Below, in pieces: positions 24,670 through 33,874 of a stretch of 64,000 nt of DNA. How positions within the stretch are numbered: the stretch's first letter is position 1; each line of letters opens with the position of its first letter. The translations under genes were made by a program, and so were the position numbers. The notes beneath the pieces were generated by a model that saw only the letters and a list, made by a program, of their open reading frames with translations, had not been told where the DNA came from and did no database searches. The DNA is from Pseudomonas sp. AB6 (GTDB taxonomy: Bacteria > Pseudomonadota > Gammaproteobacteria > Pseudomonadales > Pseudomonadaceae), in the NCBI RefSeq assembly GCF_034314105.1, contig NZ_JAVIWJ010000001.1, positions 4,572,001 through 4,636,000 of the forward strand, read 5' to 3'.

Positions 24670-27600
24670 TCAGGCGACCCGGATCAAATTCAACCCCTCA
24701 AGCGCCTGAATCAAATCCCACAGATCAGCGTAAGCATGCTGATGAACCGATTCCCACGCCGGATGCTCGACGTACAACTGGCCGTGTTCATTCCGGTCAA
24801 TGAGCATGCGCTCAACGCCGCCCTCTTCTGATCGATATACGATCACCGGGCGGTCCGATACTGACTCATCGATGAGGAACATTCCTGGCTCGGTCAGCTC
24901 TGCTTCAGCGGGCAAAGCGAGGGGCGGTCTGTTTACGATTATCGACTCGGCCGCACTATCTAGCGTCGGTATATCCAAGCGGTAGTCGCTCTGCAGAAAG
25001 ACGCTTGTGCTGGCATGGTTTTCGACCAGTTGTTCGCCCAGATCCCTGAATGGTGCACGTCCCTGCCCCGGGCCGACGTCGACGACACGAACCCCGATAG
25101 CTCCCTCGAGCTCGGCAACGCCGGGCACGATTTTTTGGAAGGTATTGGCATGGGTATTACCCACCAACGCAATCCAGTTGTGCGGCCCCATTACCTCTTG
25201 ATGCTTGCGAATGGTCCGCGAGGCGAAGAAATTCATCATTTGCTGGCGAGTGGTGGGTGCCGAACGACTTAGCCCTTCCAGGTAGTAACTGGCTGAACAA
25301 TCGATGGCCCTGACTTCCAGACCTTGCTTGCGCGCGCTAATGACCAGGTTTTCAAAGGTATAGACCTTTTTTGGATCCGTGCGGTAATCCTGATCCAGTT
25401 TTTTCAGGTCGTGCAGCAGGGTCTTGCTCATCTGCCCGGTGTCGGCGAAGCGATCGAGATCTGCTTGATGCAGGTCCGTCAGCAGATGCTCCATGTATAA
25501 GGTTTTTACCTGCCTGCGCGAGAGTTGCGGCAAGTGGTCGATGATAAATTTTTTACTGCCAATGGAGGCATGCGCTTCGCCGACCACCACGCCCGAGGTG
25601 TTCTCGTACAGGTTATCTATGAAGTCTGGAATCGTTGTGCCCGCAGCTACCTCGGGCAGGGTTGGACGCGGCGGTAGGTCGCCGGAAATGACCTGTCGTG
25701 AATCTTTTTGCAGTTGCCTGCGCAGGTCGAAAAATACTTCCCGGGCCTGAGTCAGATGGTCGGCGGTAAAACCATAGTCTTCATGAATACCTCCATCACG
25801 GAAGTTCGCCAGCTCATGCAGCGTCGGTCGCAGTTCAATGGGCAGATCATATCGGGTGTCGAGTAACGAGTGTTGAATGGCTGTTATAGAGTGTTCCGTC
25901 GGCCATGAGTCAGGGTCCGCTCGTTGCCAATGACCGGCCTCATCCAATTGAAAGCCATGAGCATCGACATACGGGTGAACACTGTCCGCAGTCGTTCTCA
26001 TCCTGCCTTCGAGCAACGAATATAAAGCATCGTCCAGACGCGTAATTGAGGTCGTCGTGGGGAAAGCCGCGAGTGCTGCAATCCTGAAATCAGCCATTTG
26101 CAATGTAAAGTCGGCCTTGGCCAGCGGATCACCCGCAATTGATCCAGCGGTATCTCGACGCACCCGCGAAAGACTGCCGGTGGGCAGGCCTTCAAATCGT
26201 AGGCTGATTGCGCCGCTCAAGTCAGCTATACCCGGAACCTGTCGCCAGGTGTTCGCCATTTTTTGGTCGAGCAACGCGATCCAGCGCTTTTCTGGCCGTG
26301 CCCTCATGTCCGCACTGATCAGCTTGTGACCGAAAAAGTTACTCATTTTTTGTGCGGCTGCAGGGTCATTCGCTGCAATCGCTACCGGGTTGTTATTAAA
26401 GGGGTAGCTGACCGCTGAGTTCAATGGTTTAACCTCAATACCGTATTTGTGCGCCGCTTTTATCAGGTGGTAGTAGTCGTACTCCTTGCTCTGGTTATCC
26501 AGTGCGCCACCACCAAGATGTTTAAGGTGGAATTTGATTTCCCTCGATCCAGATTTTGTCTTGTTGCCCACTTTTTTGTACTTGGCCAGCTTGCTCTGAT
26601 GGAGATCAGTGAATAGATGTTCGATGTACAGGATCTCGATTTTTTGCTCGGCGAGCAGGGGCATGTTGTCGATCAGCCATTGTTTGCTGACAACTGCCCG
26701 GGGCGCCTCGCTGATGACCAAGCCATTGGTTTTTTCGAAGATGCTGCTGAGTAGCTTCTCAGGGCGCACCGTTTCGTCAAGCATGGGCAGTTCGGGCCGA
26801 ATAGGAGGTGTTACCTGATTAAAAAACGCGTTGGCGTCGCTGTAGAGGATTTTCCTGAATTCGGCGTAAGTTTTTCGCAGGTCCGTCAACATCGGCCCCA
26901 TCCATTGCTCAATTCCGAGGCCGCTGACGCCAAGATCGTCTGCTGCCGTGGGGTCGACGATGCTGTGGGTGTAAGGCCGCATTGCCGCGGGCAGTTCATA
27001 GTTGCTCAAGTCGCTGGCTGCAGAGTTTTGGCCGGCAATTTCCTCCTCAAACGGATGATATTTCGGCCGGCCGCCGCCCCGCAGGTTTAGGTCCACCAAC
27101 TGCCATTGACCTTTGTTATTGAGGCAAACCGGCTGCTTGCCGAAAAACGCAAAAGGGTTGTTGCTATCAACGATGTGCCAGCAACGAATTCGAGCGTCGA
27201 ACTGGACCTTGAACGTCAGCCCTTCCAGTTCGATGTAATGCTGACCCTGAAGCAGCGTGACGCCTTTGGCATGTCCGTTGGCGATAGGCGCGGTTTCTCG
27301 CAGCGACACGCCCACGGCATAGCTCCGATTGAGCGTGCCTTGGGGAGTTGCCTGGTCGGTTTCGCGGCGTAACGGTTGCCAGACGCCGGCGATATCCTTC
27401 TCCGCGAATTGACCGCTGGGAATCAGCGTGTCGGGGTGCCGGACATTTACTCTGAACAACGGCGCGTGTCCGTTCGTTGTCGAGGGGGTGGTCCAAAACA
27501 CCTCGCCATGAACCTGCATCGGACGAAGGTTTTTCAGGGGTGGCAAAATTCGTTGGAGGTGTGTGGCGCTGTCGAGAATCTGACTTTTTCCCGCGTTGCG

Positions 27601-30600
27601 GGACGCGGTGCGCAGAACATGGGCAAAACCCTTGAGGCCCGGATGCAGATCGCCCGCCGCACCGAGGCCATTGAGCAGGGAACTAAGAATGTAGCCACTG
27701 GCGGCTTCCTGATCGCCATCGCTGAATGCTTCTAGCGCGTGGAGGCTGTCGCGCATCGACAATAAGGCACCTACCGCGAAACTGGCGGGGGGGAACGGCA
27801 GGGTGACTGCGGTGGCGATCAGTTCGACACTGGTCCAGATCAGCTTCTGAAGCATGTCGTTGCGTCCGGTGGTGGCGTCTTCGACGTCGTGGATTTTGCG
27901 TTGGATGATTTGGTTGAAGTGCTGATCGTGAAGGTCTGTCAGCGGTGAGTCTGGTAGTGCTGGCGGCTGACTGTTGCCGCCTGCTTTCATGTCTGCCAGA
28001 AAAAACGCCAGCTTGCGGTTGGCGCGAATGCGGCAGCGATCCTTGTAGTAGTCGCTCATGCCTTCGCGTTTGAGCGTGTCGACGAAGTTGCCGAAGGGGC
28101 GAAAGTCCACGTCATCCGGTGCATTTGGCGTATAGAGCAGGGCGTCTCGAGTATTGGCGGAGAGCTCGGGAGTTAGCACATGGCAGCCTTGTACAGTTTC
28201 TATCTGGGTGCCAGGCAGCGGCAGAAAATCCAGTAAGCTGCCAAGTTCAGCTACGTTGGTGGCGATCAACGGGTTGTCCAATTTGAACTGCAACGGGTAT
28301 AGGGGGTAGCGACGACGGGTTGCCGGGTCGCTTACATGCATCTGCTCAATGGATGCCTTGAGCCATTGATACTGCTGAGCATTGATCTCGCTTTTAAGAT
28401 AACTGCGCAGGGCAGCGGCGTTCATCTGCAGTTGAGCAATAAGCAGGCTGGTACGGCGACGGTATGTGTATCCCGTGGTGTCCGCGTTGAGCAGGGTGTT
28501 TTTGATGTGGGCCACGTATTGATCACTGAGCCACGCACCGTGTACCGAGCGCGCTACTTTCTCTGCAGTCAACGGAGTCAGGTCGATACCGTCTGGACCC
28601 TTGAATCGTGCATCGGCAACAGGGTTAGTGTTGACCGGGTTGATGCTGTCGTCATAGCCGTTGCGCAGCATCTGGGTGTAGTTCAGCGTTTCTCGGTTCG
28701 TGGTGATGATGATCTTGTCGGGGTCGACCTGGCCTTCGGCGGTGCCGAGCAACTCATTAATCTTCTGCATAGCTCTTTTATGCACGTAGTCATCAAATGT
28801 CTGAACCTGTGCATGGGCTTTGGCCTGGTAATGTGCTTGCGCGGCATTGATAGCATCCTCCAGAGCAACCAACTGTTGACGTTGGTTTGTATTGGCATTC
28901 AAGTACCAATTTGGAGTGTGATGTTCCTGGTCGGAGAGAATCACACCAATGCGCTTGTTCACCAAAGCGCGTAACGCTTCCTCATAAGGCAACGGTGGAG
29001 CAAGGTTAACGAAGTCGGCCGGCGGTTGAGGTTTTTGTTTCAGCGCTGATAACTGCTTTGCCAGGGCGGTACGGTGGGTGGAGCTGACTTGCGTGAGCAG
29101 GTAGTCGCTCATGTCAGCAAAGGCGCTCCAGCCCACCAGTTCCTGACACAATTGGCGTTCGTTGTCGAATCCCTGAAATTGGCGGCCTCGCGGGTTGTCG
29201 GACATGAACATCACCAAACGTTCGAGCCGACCTTGGGCATCCTCTTGACGAAACAGCAGCACGTTGCTCAACACATGGCGATTGTTCAACGTCACCTGTT
29301 GCACACGGGTCGCGCCGCCTGTTGTTTCGCGCTCGGGTTGGCTCAAAGCGCTTATCAGGTCGTAGTCCCGAGGTGAAATGTGCCCTTTCAGCTTTGCAGC
29401 GTAGGCCATGGCCTTCACCTGCTGTCGAGTAACGTCGCGCATGATCCTTTGGGCGTGAGGCGAGCCGTAGGCTTCGCGCTGAGCCGGGCCAAACGCCCTG
29501 CGTAGATCCAGTGTCTGGATCAGTCCACCAATATAGGCGTTGGTCAGTCCTGGGTAGTCAGAGGCCAGTGGCTGCCCCTGAAGGTTGATGGTGCTCCAGG
29601 TCAGGAAAACCGAACCAGTGTCCATGTCGCCGGGGTGCAGTCCGTAGAGCGCCAGCTGAGTCAACGAACGGGTAACCTTATATGGCTCGTTGCTGAGCGG
29701 TAACTGGCGCCATGTGGAAATCATCAAATGTTCCGGGCTCAGATCATGGCCCAGATCATTTTCGATTTGAGCACGCAGGCGCTGAGTGGCGAATTGTTCT
29801 GGTGACGAAGCGCCGCCGAGCATGCTCGATAATGCGCCACGTATTTGCTCGTACGCTCTCAAGCTTTCAACGTAGCACTGGAGTTCCTCCCGGCTAGCGA
29901 TCGAGAGCCAGTCCGGCAGAGCTTTGCGCTGCTCGCTTGCGTTATGGCTGACCTCACGCAGTTCGAGCATTGCCGCCGGGCCAAATCTTCCGCCCATGCG
30001 TATGGCCTGATTGATCTGACGTGCATTGCCCTCGAACGCATAGCTAATATCAGCGCGTTGTTTGTCCAGTTGTCTTTCGAAAGCGTGCTCGAAGGGCTTA
30101 TCAGCGATAAAGGTCAATTGCCAATCCAGCGCATCATCGGGTTCAAGAAACAGGTCAGGATCGGCTTCAATGTCGAGGAGCATGTTCTGCACGCGTTGCT
30201 CGGCGTTGTTAAGCAGCAGACTGCGCAGGGCGGAGTCGTTGGCCCAATTCGTAAGGGTCTCAACCAGCAACGCATGGCTGGCAAAACCTTCCACGCCATA
30301 CCCCGGCAGTACCAGTAAAGTCGGGCCTTGATGGTTGATGATCACGAGGGCGCCGGCTAACTCAATGGTGTTTTGATCATTCAACTTCAGTTGCAGGCTG
30401 TGGAATGCAGGTGCGAGGCGCTCGCCACTGTCCGCTGCGGGCAATGGCAAGCAGTCTCGGTAGGCAGGGTGTAAGCACCCGTCGGAAATCTTGAGCGCGA
30501 CTTCATCGCGCAGGGCTTGCTCGATACCCGCAATAAACACTTCCCGTCGTGGCGTGCCTTGGGCGCTCGGCGCGACCCAGAAAAAATCGATGCGGTTCTG

Positions 30601-30720
30601 CATTTCTTGCAGTGTCAGGTCTTGCGCCTCAGGCAAGTACACAAGTTCTTTAGTCAACGTGGTGCTTAGCGCTGTCAGACGGGTGAGGAGTGTTGAGCGA
30701 TTATTCGATGGTGTTTGCAT
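24670..30720 (-). CDS. Giant dermonecrotic-type toxin with tandem EreA/ChaN-like (RRSP-like) domains
   Basis: A 2016-residue protein with no signal peptide. Residues 1 to about 960 resemble the N-terminal region of Pseudomonas dermonecrotic toxin-like proteins (DUF6543 type). A hydrophobic stretch at about 965-1022 could serve in membrane insertion. Two homologous units follow, offset by about 375 residues, each opening with a G-x-WQ segment (near 1204 and 1596). Unit 2 keeps G1714-E-A-H1717, E1744-H1745 and G1854-N-T-H1857, the layout of EreA/ChaN/TIKI-fold enzymes including the MARTX Ras/Rap1 peptidase RRSP. Unit 1 has S1337-E-A-P1340 and DQKM at 1485; only its E1367-H1368 survives. The ATG at 30720 (MQTPSNNRS) is preferred; the upstream extension starts at TTG. 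The gene is transcribed against the LPS cluster, between the PA5006-like and PA5005-like genes, which are neighbours in PAO1. No immunity gene is visible. Delivery route and target are unknown. Confidence 0.8.
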   Translation of the reverse strand: MQTPSNNRSTLLTRLTALSTTLTKELVYLPEAQDLTLQEMQNRIDFFWVAPSAQGTPRREVFIAGIEQALRDEVALKISDGCLHPAYRDCLPLPAADSGERLAPAFHSLQLKLNDQNTIELAGALVIINHQGPTLLVLPGYGVEGFASHALLVETLTNWANDSALRSLLLNNAEQRVQNMLLDIEADPDLFLEPDDALDWQLTFIADKPFEHAFERQLDKQRADISYAFEGNARQINQAIRMGGRFGPAAMLELREVSHNASEQRKALPDWLSIASREELQCYVESLRAYEQIRGALSSMLGGASSPEQFATQRLRAQIENDLGHDLSPEHLMISTWRQLPLSNEPYKVTRSLTQLALYGLHPGDMDTGSVFLTWSTINLQGQPLASDYPGLTNAYIGGLIQTLDLRRAFGPAQREAYGSPHAQRIMRDVTRQQVKAMAYAAKLKGHISPRDYDLISALSQPERETTGGATRVQQVTLNNRHVLSNVLLFRQEDAQGRLERLVMFMSDNPRGRQFQGFDNERQLCQELVGWSAFADMSDYLLTQVSSTHRTALAKQLSALKQKPQPPADFVNLAPPLPYEEALRALVNKRIGVILSDQEHHTPNWYLNANTNQRQQLVALEDAINAAQAHYQAKAHAQVQTFDDYVHKRAMQKINELLGTAEGQVDPDKIIITTNRETLNYTQMLRNGYDDSINPVNTNPVADARFKGPDGIDLTPLTAEKVARSVHGAWLSDQYVAHIKNTLLNADTTGYTYRRRTSLLIAQLQMNAAALRSYLKSEINAQQYQWLKASIEQMHVSDPATRRRYPLYPLQFKLDNPLIATNVAELGSLLDFLPLPGTQIETVQGCHVLTPELSANTRDALLYTPNAPDDVDFRPFGNFVDTLKREGMSDYYKDRCRIRANRKLAFFLADMKAGGNSQPPALPDSPLTDLHDQHFNQIIQRKIHDVEDATTGRNDMLQKLIWTSVELIATAVTLPFPPASFAVGALLSMRDSLHALEAFSDGDQEAASGYILSSLLNGLGAAGDLHPGLKGFAHVLRTASRNAGKSQILDSATHLQRILPPLKNLRPMQVHGEVFWTTPSTTNGHAPLFRVNVRHPDTLIPSGQFAEKDIAGVWQPLRRETDQATPQGTLNRSYAVGVSLRETAPIANGHAKGVTLLQGQHYIELEGLTFKVQFDARIRCWHIVDSNNPFAFFGKQPVCLNNKGQWQLVDLNLRGGGRPKYHPFEEEIAGQNSAASDLSNYELPAAMRPYTHSIVDPTAADDLGVSGLGIEQWMGPMLTDLRKTYAEFRKILYSDANAFFNQVTPPIRPELPMLDETVRPEKLLSSIFEKTNGLVISEAPRAVVSKQWLIDNMPLLAEQKIEILYIEHLFTDLHQSKLAKYKKVGNKTKSGSREIKFHLKHLGGGALDNQSKEYDYYHLIKAAHKYGIEVKPLNSAVSYPFNNNPVAIAANDPAAAQKMSNFFGHKLISADMRARPEKRWIALLDQKMANTWRQVPGIADLSGAISLRFEGLPTGSLSRVRRDTAGSIAGDPLAKADFTLQMADFRIAALAAFPTTTSITRLDDALYSLLEGRMRTTADSVHPYVDAHGFQLDEAGHWQRADPDSWPTEHSITAIQHSLLDTRYDLPIELRPTLHELANFRDGGIHEDYGFTADHLTQAREVFFDLRRQLQKDSRQVISGDLPPRPTLPEVAAGTTIPDFIDNLYENTSGVVVGEAHASIGSKKFIIDHLPQLSRRQVKTLYMEHLLTDLHQADLDRFADTGQMSKTLLHDLKKLDQDYRTDPKKVYTFENLVISARKQGLEVRAIDCSASYYLEGLSRSAPTTRQQMMNFFASRTIRKHQEVMGPHNWIALVGNTHANTFQKIVPGVAELEGAIGVRVVDVGPGQGRAPFRDLGEQLVENHASTSVFLQSDYRLDIPTLDSAAESIIVNRPPLALPAEAELTEPGMFLIDESVSDRPVIVYRSEEGGVERMLIDRNEHGQLYVEHPAWESVHQHAYADLWDLIQALEGLNLIRVA

Positions 30721-30928
30721 GCGGAACTCTTTTGATGGCTGTATGGGTGTTCGCCTCAATCCAACCAAAAAACGAGCCTGTGTAGTGTTAGATAGTTATC
30801 AGGGTTTGGGGGCGGAAACCTGAGCGAGAAAACCGGCCAGACAACTTAAGTTCTCCTCGGTATTCCGATGCTGTCGCCACCCGACCACATACAGTCTCAT
30901 TACGCTATAATCTCGCGCTTTAGCTGTT

Positions 30929-30975
30929 CCTCGCGCCTGTTGCGAGGGCATATTTTCTCAGGCGCACGTCGCCTG
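30929..30975 (+). promoter_or_regulatory. Structured leader of the carbamoyltransferase gene
   Basis: Two perfect short hairpins follow each other before the start at 31003: cctcgc/gcgagg (30929-30934 with 30942-30947) and caggcg/cgcctg (30959-30964 with 30970-30975). Upstream, a tataat hexamer at 30906-30911 is a possible -10 box, but no good -35 match was seen. Together they suggest a transcript starting near 30918 with a folded 5' leader. Confidence 0.4.
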
Positions 30976-31002
30976 CATACAGACTCATGAGGCTAGACCC
31001 CT

Positions 31003-32760
31003 TTGGCATTGACGATTCTTGGCCTGTCCGGCGCCCTTAGCCATGATCCTTCCGCAGCCCTATATATCGACGGCAAGCTGGTAGCGGCCGCTGAAGAAGA
31101 GCGCTTCGTTCGCGATAAGCACGCAAAGAACCGTATGCCGTACGAGTCGGCGAAGTTCTGTCTGGAGCAAGCGGGTATCAAGCCGTCAGACGTTGACGTG
31201 GTGGCGATTCCGTTCGCGCCGGTCAGCCTGTTTGGCAAAGCGCGTTGGCATTACGCCAAGCGCTATTGGTATGCGCCTGACCGTGCCCTCGACGCGCTGT
31301 TGATGGGTAACCGTCGCTACAAACGCTATCGCAACAAGATTGTGTTCTGCTTGGAGCAGCTCGGCTTCGATCCAAAGAAAATCAAGATCGAACCGGTTGA
31401 ACATCATTTGGCTCATGCCTCTAGTGCTTACCATTGCTCAGGTTTTAAAGAAAAAACCGCGATCATGGGCATCGACGGCAAGGGTGAATACGCCACTACG
31501 TTTTTCGGTTACGGCGAAAACGGCAAAATTCACAAGATCAAAGAATTTTTCGATCCAGATTCCCTCGGCGGCCTGTACGGGGCGATTACCGAGTTCCTCG
31601 GGTTCGAAATGCTCGATGGTGAATTCAAAGTGATGGGCATGGCGCCGTATGGCGATGCCAGCAAATACGATTTTTCGCGTCTGGCGACCTTTGAAAATGG
31701 CGAGCTGGTGATTAACACCGATTACGCCAACGTCGTCGGCCTGCGTCGCTATAAAGAGAATGGCAAGGGTTTCTACTTCTCGCCGAAACTAATCGAATGG
31801 CTAGGTCCGCGCCGTCAGGGCGACGTCGCTGACGAACCGTATATCCACTACGCGGCCAGCATTCAAGCGCTGTTCGAGAAGCTTTCGTTGCAGATGATGG
31901 ATTTCTATCTGGGCGACATCCTCCGGGAAACCGGTAAGCTGGCCTTCGCAGGCGGCTGCGCGCTGAACGTCAAACTGAACCAGAAAATCATTGCTCGCCC
32001 GGAAGTCAAAGAGCTGTTCGTGCAGCCAGCGTCCGGTGATGCCGGCACCGCAGTGGGTGCTGCTGCTTATGTATCTCACGCCCGTGGTGTACCGGTCGAG
32101 AAGATGGAGCACGTTTACCTCGGCCCGGAATACAGCAACGAAGACGTGATCGCTGCCTGCGCCCGTCATCCGAGCAAGCCGGTGTGGCGCCAAATCGACA
32201 ATACCCCGCAGCGCATCGCCAAGATCATGGTCGAAGGAAATCCTGTGGCTTGGTTCCAGGGACGTATGGAGTTTGGTCCGCGTGCACTGGGCGGCCGTTC
32301 GATTATTGGTTGCCCGAGCATTCCTGGCGTGGCCAACCGGATCAATGAACAGATCAAGTTCCGCGAGCGCTGGAGGCCTTTCTGCCCGTCTATGCTCGAT
32401 ACGGTTGGCCCACAGATGATCAAAGTCGATCATCCCGCGCCGTTCATGACCTTCACCTTCGAAGTGGCTGACGAGTGGAAAGCCCGCGTGCCGGAAGTCG
32501 TCCATGAAGATGGCACTTCTCGCGCACAGGTGCTGGAGCGCAGGTTCAATCCGCGCTATTACGACATGATGAAAGCGCTGGAAGAATTGACCGGCAACGG
32601 TGTGTCGCTCAATACCTCGCTCAACCGACGTGGTGAAGCGATGATCTGTTCTCCGACTGACGCGTTGAACATGTTCTTCGGTTCCGATCTGGAATACCTG
32701 ATTATGGAAGACATCTTGGTCCTCAAAGACGGTGTAGAGGCTTATGACACGTTCGGCTGA
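31003..32760 (+). CDS. wapO: LPS core carbamoyltransferase (NodU/TobZ family)
   Basis: O-carbamoyltransferase of 585 residues, orthologous by sequence and position to PAO1 PA5005, which is thought to carbamoylate heptose II of the core. N-terminal Kae1-like domain: ILGLSGALSHDPSAAL, a metal-binding HHLAHASSAY and IMGIDGKGEY. The C-terminal YrdC-like part includes EFGPRALGGRSI and NTSLNRRGEAM. The start is TTG at 31003, with gagg 10 bases upstream; no ATG fits the conserved N-terminus. The end overlaps wapH by 17 bases, so it leads a rightward operon that runs at least to dnpA. Confidence 0.9.
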   Translation: MALTILGLSGALSHDPSAALYIDGKLVAAAEEERFVRDKHAKNRMPYESAKFCLEQAGIKPSDVDVVAIPFAPVSLFGKARWHYAKRYWYAPDRALDALLMGNRRYKRYRNKIVFCLEQLGFDPKKIKIEPVEHHLAHASSAYHCSGFKEKTAIMGIDGKGEYATTFFGYGENGKIHKIKEFFDPDSLGGLYGAITEFLGFEMLDGEFKVMGMAPYGDASKYDFSRLATFENGELVINTDYANVVGLRRYKENGKGFYFSPKLIEWLGPRRQGDVADEPYIHYAASIQALFEKLSLQMMDFYLGDILRETGKLAFAGGCALNVKLNQKIIARPEVKELFVQPASGDAGTAVGAAAYVSHARGVPVEKMEHVYLGPEYSNEDVIAACARHPSKPVWRQIDNTPQRIAKIMVEGNPVAWFQGRMEFGPRALGGRSIIGCPSIPGVANRINEQIKFRERWRPFCPSMLDTVGPQMIKVDHPAPFMTFTFEVADEWKARVPEVVHEDGTSRAQVLERRFNPRYYDMMKALEELTGNGVSLNTSLNRRGEAMICSPTDALNMFFGSDLEYLIMEDILVLKDGVEAYDTFG

Positions 32761-33874
32761 TCGCCATGTGCTGCAGTTTTGTCACGGCTATGACGGGCCG
32801 TTTCTCGACTGCGCCCGGCAATACGCCAGCTTGTTTGCCGGTAAAGGGTATCGAGTGACCACGGTATTCCTGACCGGAGCCGCTGATCCTGAGGTGGCAA
32901 TTGCTTGTGCTTCGGACGAAGTGTTATTTCTCGAATACAGCTCCAAGGCCATTCGTGGCCTGAAGCTAGGGGCGATCCGCGATCTGCGAAAAATCGCCGC
33001 TACGCGTTCTTTTAGTTTTTGCATCGCCCATCGTTTCAAACCGGTTTACATCGCATTGTTGGCGACGCGCTTGCCAGTGATCGGTATCCACCACGCGTTT
33101 GGCGACTATCACCGCCGTACCCGCAAGCTGTTCGCGTATATCTTCCGCCGGCGCTTGAGCCTGCTGGGCGTGTCCGACGCAGTGCGCGATGACATGCGTA
33201 AAAGCTTGCCGAAGTGGCCAGTCGGGCGTATTCAAACCCTGTACAACCGTATCGACGTTGAGCAGTTACAGGTTACTCAGTTGTCTGCCGCCGAGGCGCG
33301 TGTTGAATTGGGCTTGCCGCTCAGTGCATGGATCGTCGGCAACGTCGGTCGTCTGCACCCGGACAAAGATCAAGCGACGTTGCTGCGCGGTTTCGCTTTG
33401 GCGCTGCCGAACCTGCCTGCCGAGAGCCAGCTGGTAATTCTCGGCACCGGGCGGCTGGAACAAGACCTCAAAGCGTTAGCGCTGGAGTTGGGCGTTGGTT
33501 CGCAGGTGCTGTTTCTTGGGCAGATCCGTGAAGCTCACCGTTATTACAAAGCGTTCGATGTGTTCGCGTTGAGCTCGGATCACGAACCGTTCGGTATGGT
33601 GCTGCTTGAAGCCATGGTCGCGGGTGTTCCACTGCTGGCAACGGCGGCGGGTGGCGCCAAGGAAGTGGTTGAAGGCGTCGGCATCCTGTTTCCGTTGGGC
33701 GATGACCAGCGTTTGGCCCAAGGGCTTATTCATCTGGCGACACTGGATGAGGCACAGCGAACGGCTTGCGCCGAGTTGATGCTGCTGCGATTGCAAGAGC
33801 GGTTCTCCGATCAATCTGTACGCGAGGTGTTCTGGCGCTTGCCGCAAGTCACCAGCCTGATCGCGGAGTCCTGA
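32744..33874 (+). CDS. wapH: LPS core glycosyltransferase WapH
   Basis: GT4-family glycosyltransferase (376 residues), counterpart of PAO1 PA5004, which adds a sugar to the LPS core. The C-terminal Rossmann domain has VGNVGRLHPDKDQATLL and the donor-binding segment SSDHEPFGMVLLEAMVAGVP with the EX7E pattern. The ATG lies inside the end of the carbamoyltransferase gene and the stop overlaps the next ATG (TGATG), evidence of translational coupling. No signal peptide; it acts at the cytoplasmic face of the membrane. Confidence 0.9.
   Translation: MTRSADRHVLQFCHGYDGPFLDCARQYASLFAGKGYRVTTVFLTGAADPEVAIACASDEVLFLEYSSKAIRGLKLGAIRDLRKIAATRSFSFCIAHRFKPVYIALLATRLPVIGIHHAFGDYHRRTRKLFAYIFRRRLSLLGVSDAVRDDMRKSLPKWPVGRIQTLYNRIDVEQLQVTQLSAAEARVELGLPLSAWIVGNVGRLHPDKDQATLLRGFALALPNLPAESQLVILGTGRLEQDLKALALELGVGSQVLFLGQIREAHRYYKAFDVFALSSDHEPFGMVLLEAMVAGVPLLATAAGGAKEVVEGVGILFPLGDDQRLAQGLIHLATLDEAQRTACAELMLLRLQERFSDQSVREVFWRLPQVTSLIAES

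Noticed and set aside
28336..28974. A 212-codon plus-strand frame within the toxin gene, considered as an antisense immunity gene
   Set aside because: No Shine-Dalgarno, no known family, and its composition follows the codon pattern of the toxin strand.
30721..31002. Search for an immunity gene for the giant toxin in its flanks
   Set aside because: The 282 bases upstream and 27 bases downstream contain no credible open frame; the upstream region is explained by the carbamoyltransferase leader.
31801..32505. A 234-codon minus-strand frame inside the carbamoyltransferase gene
   Set aside because: It is antisense to a well-conserved coding sequence and lacks homology and a start signal.
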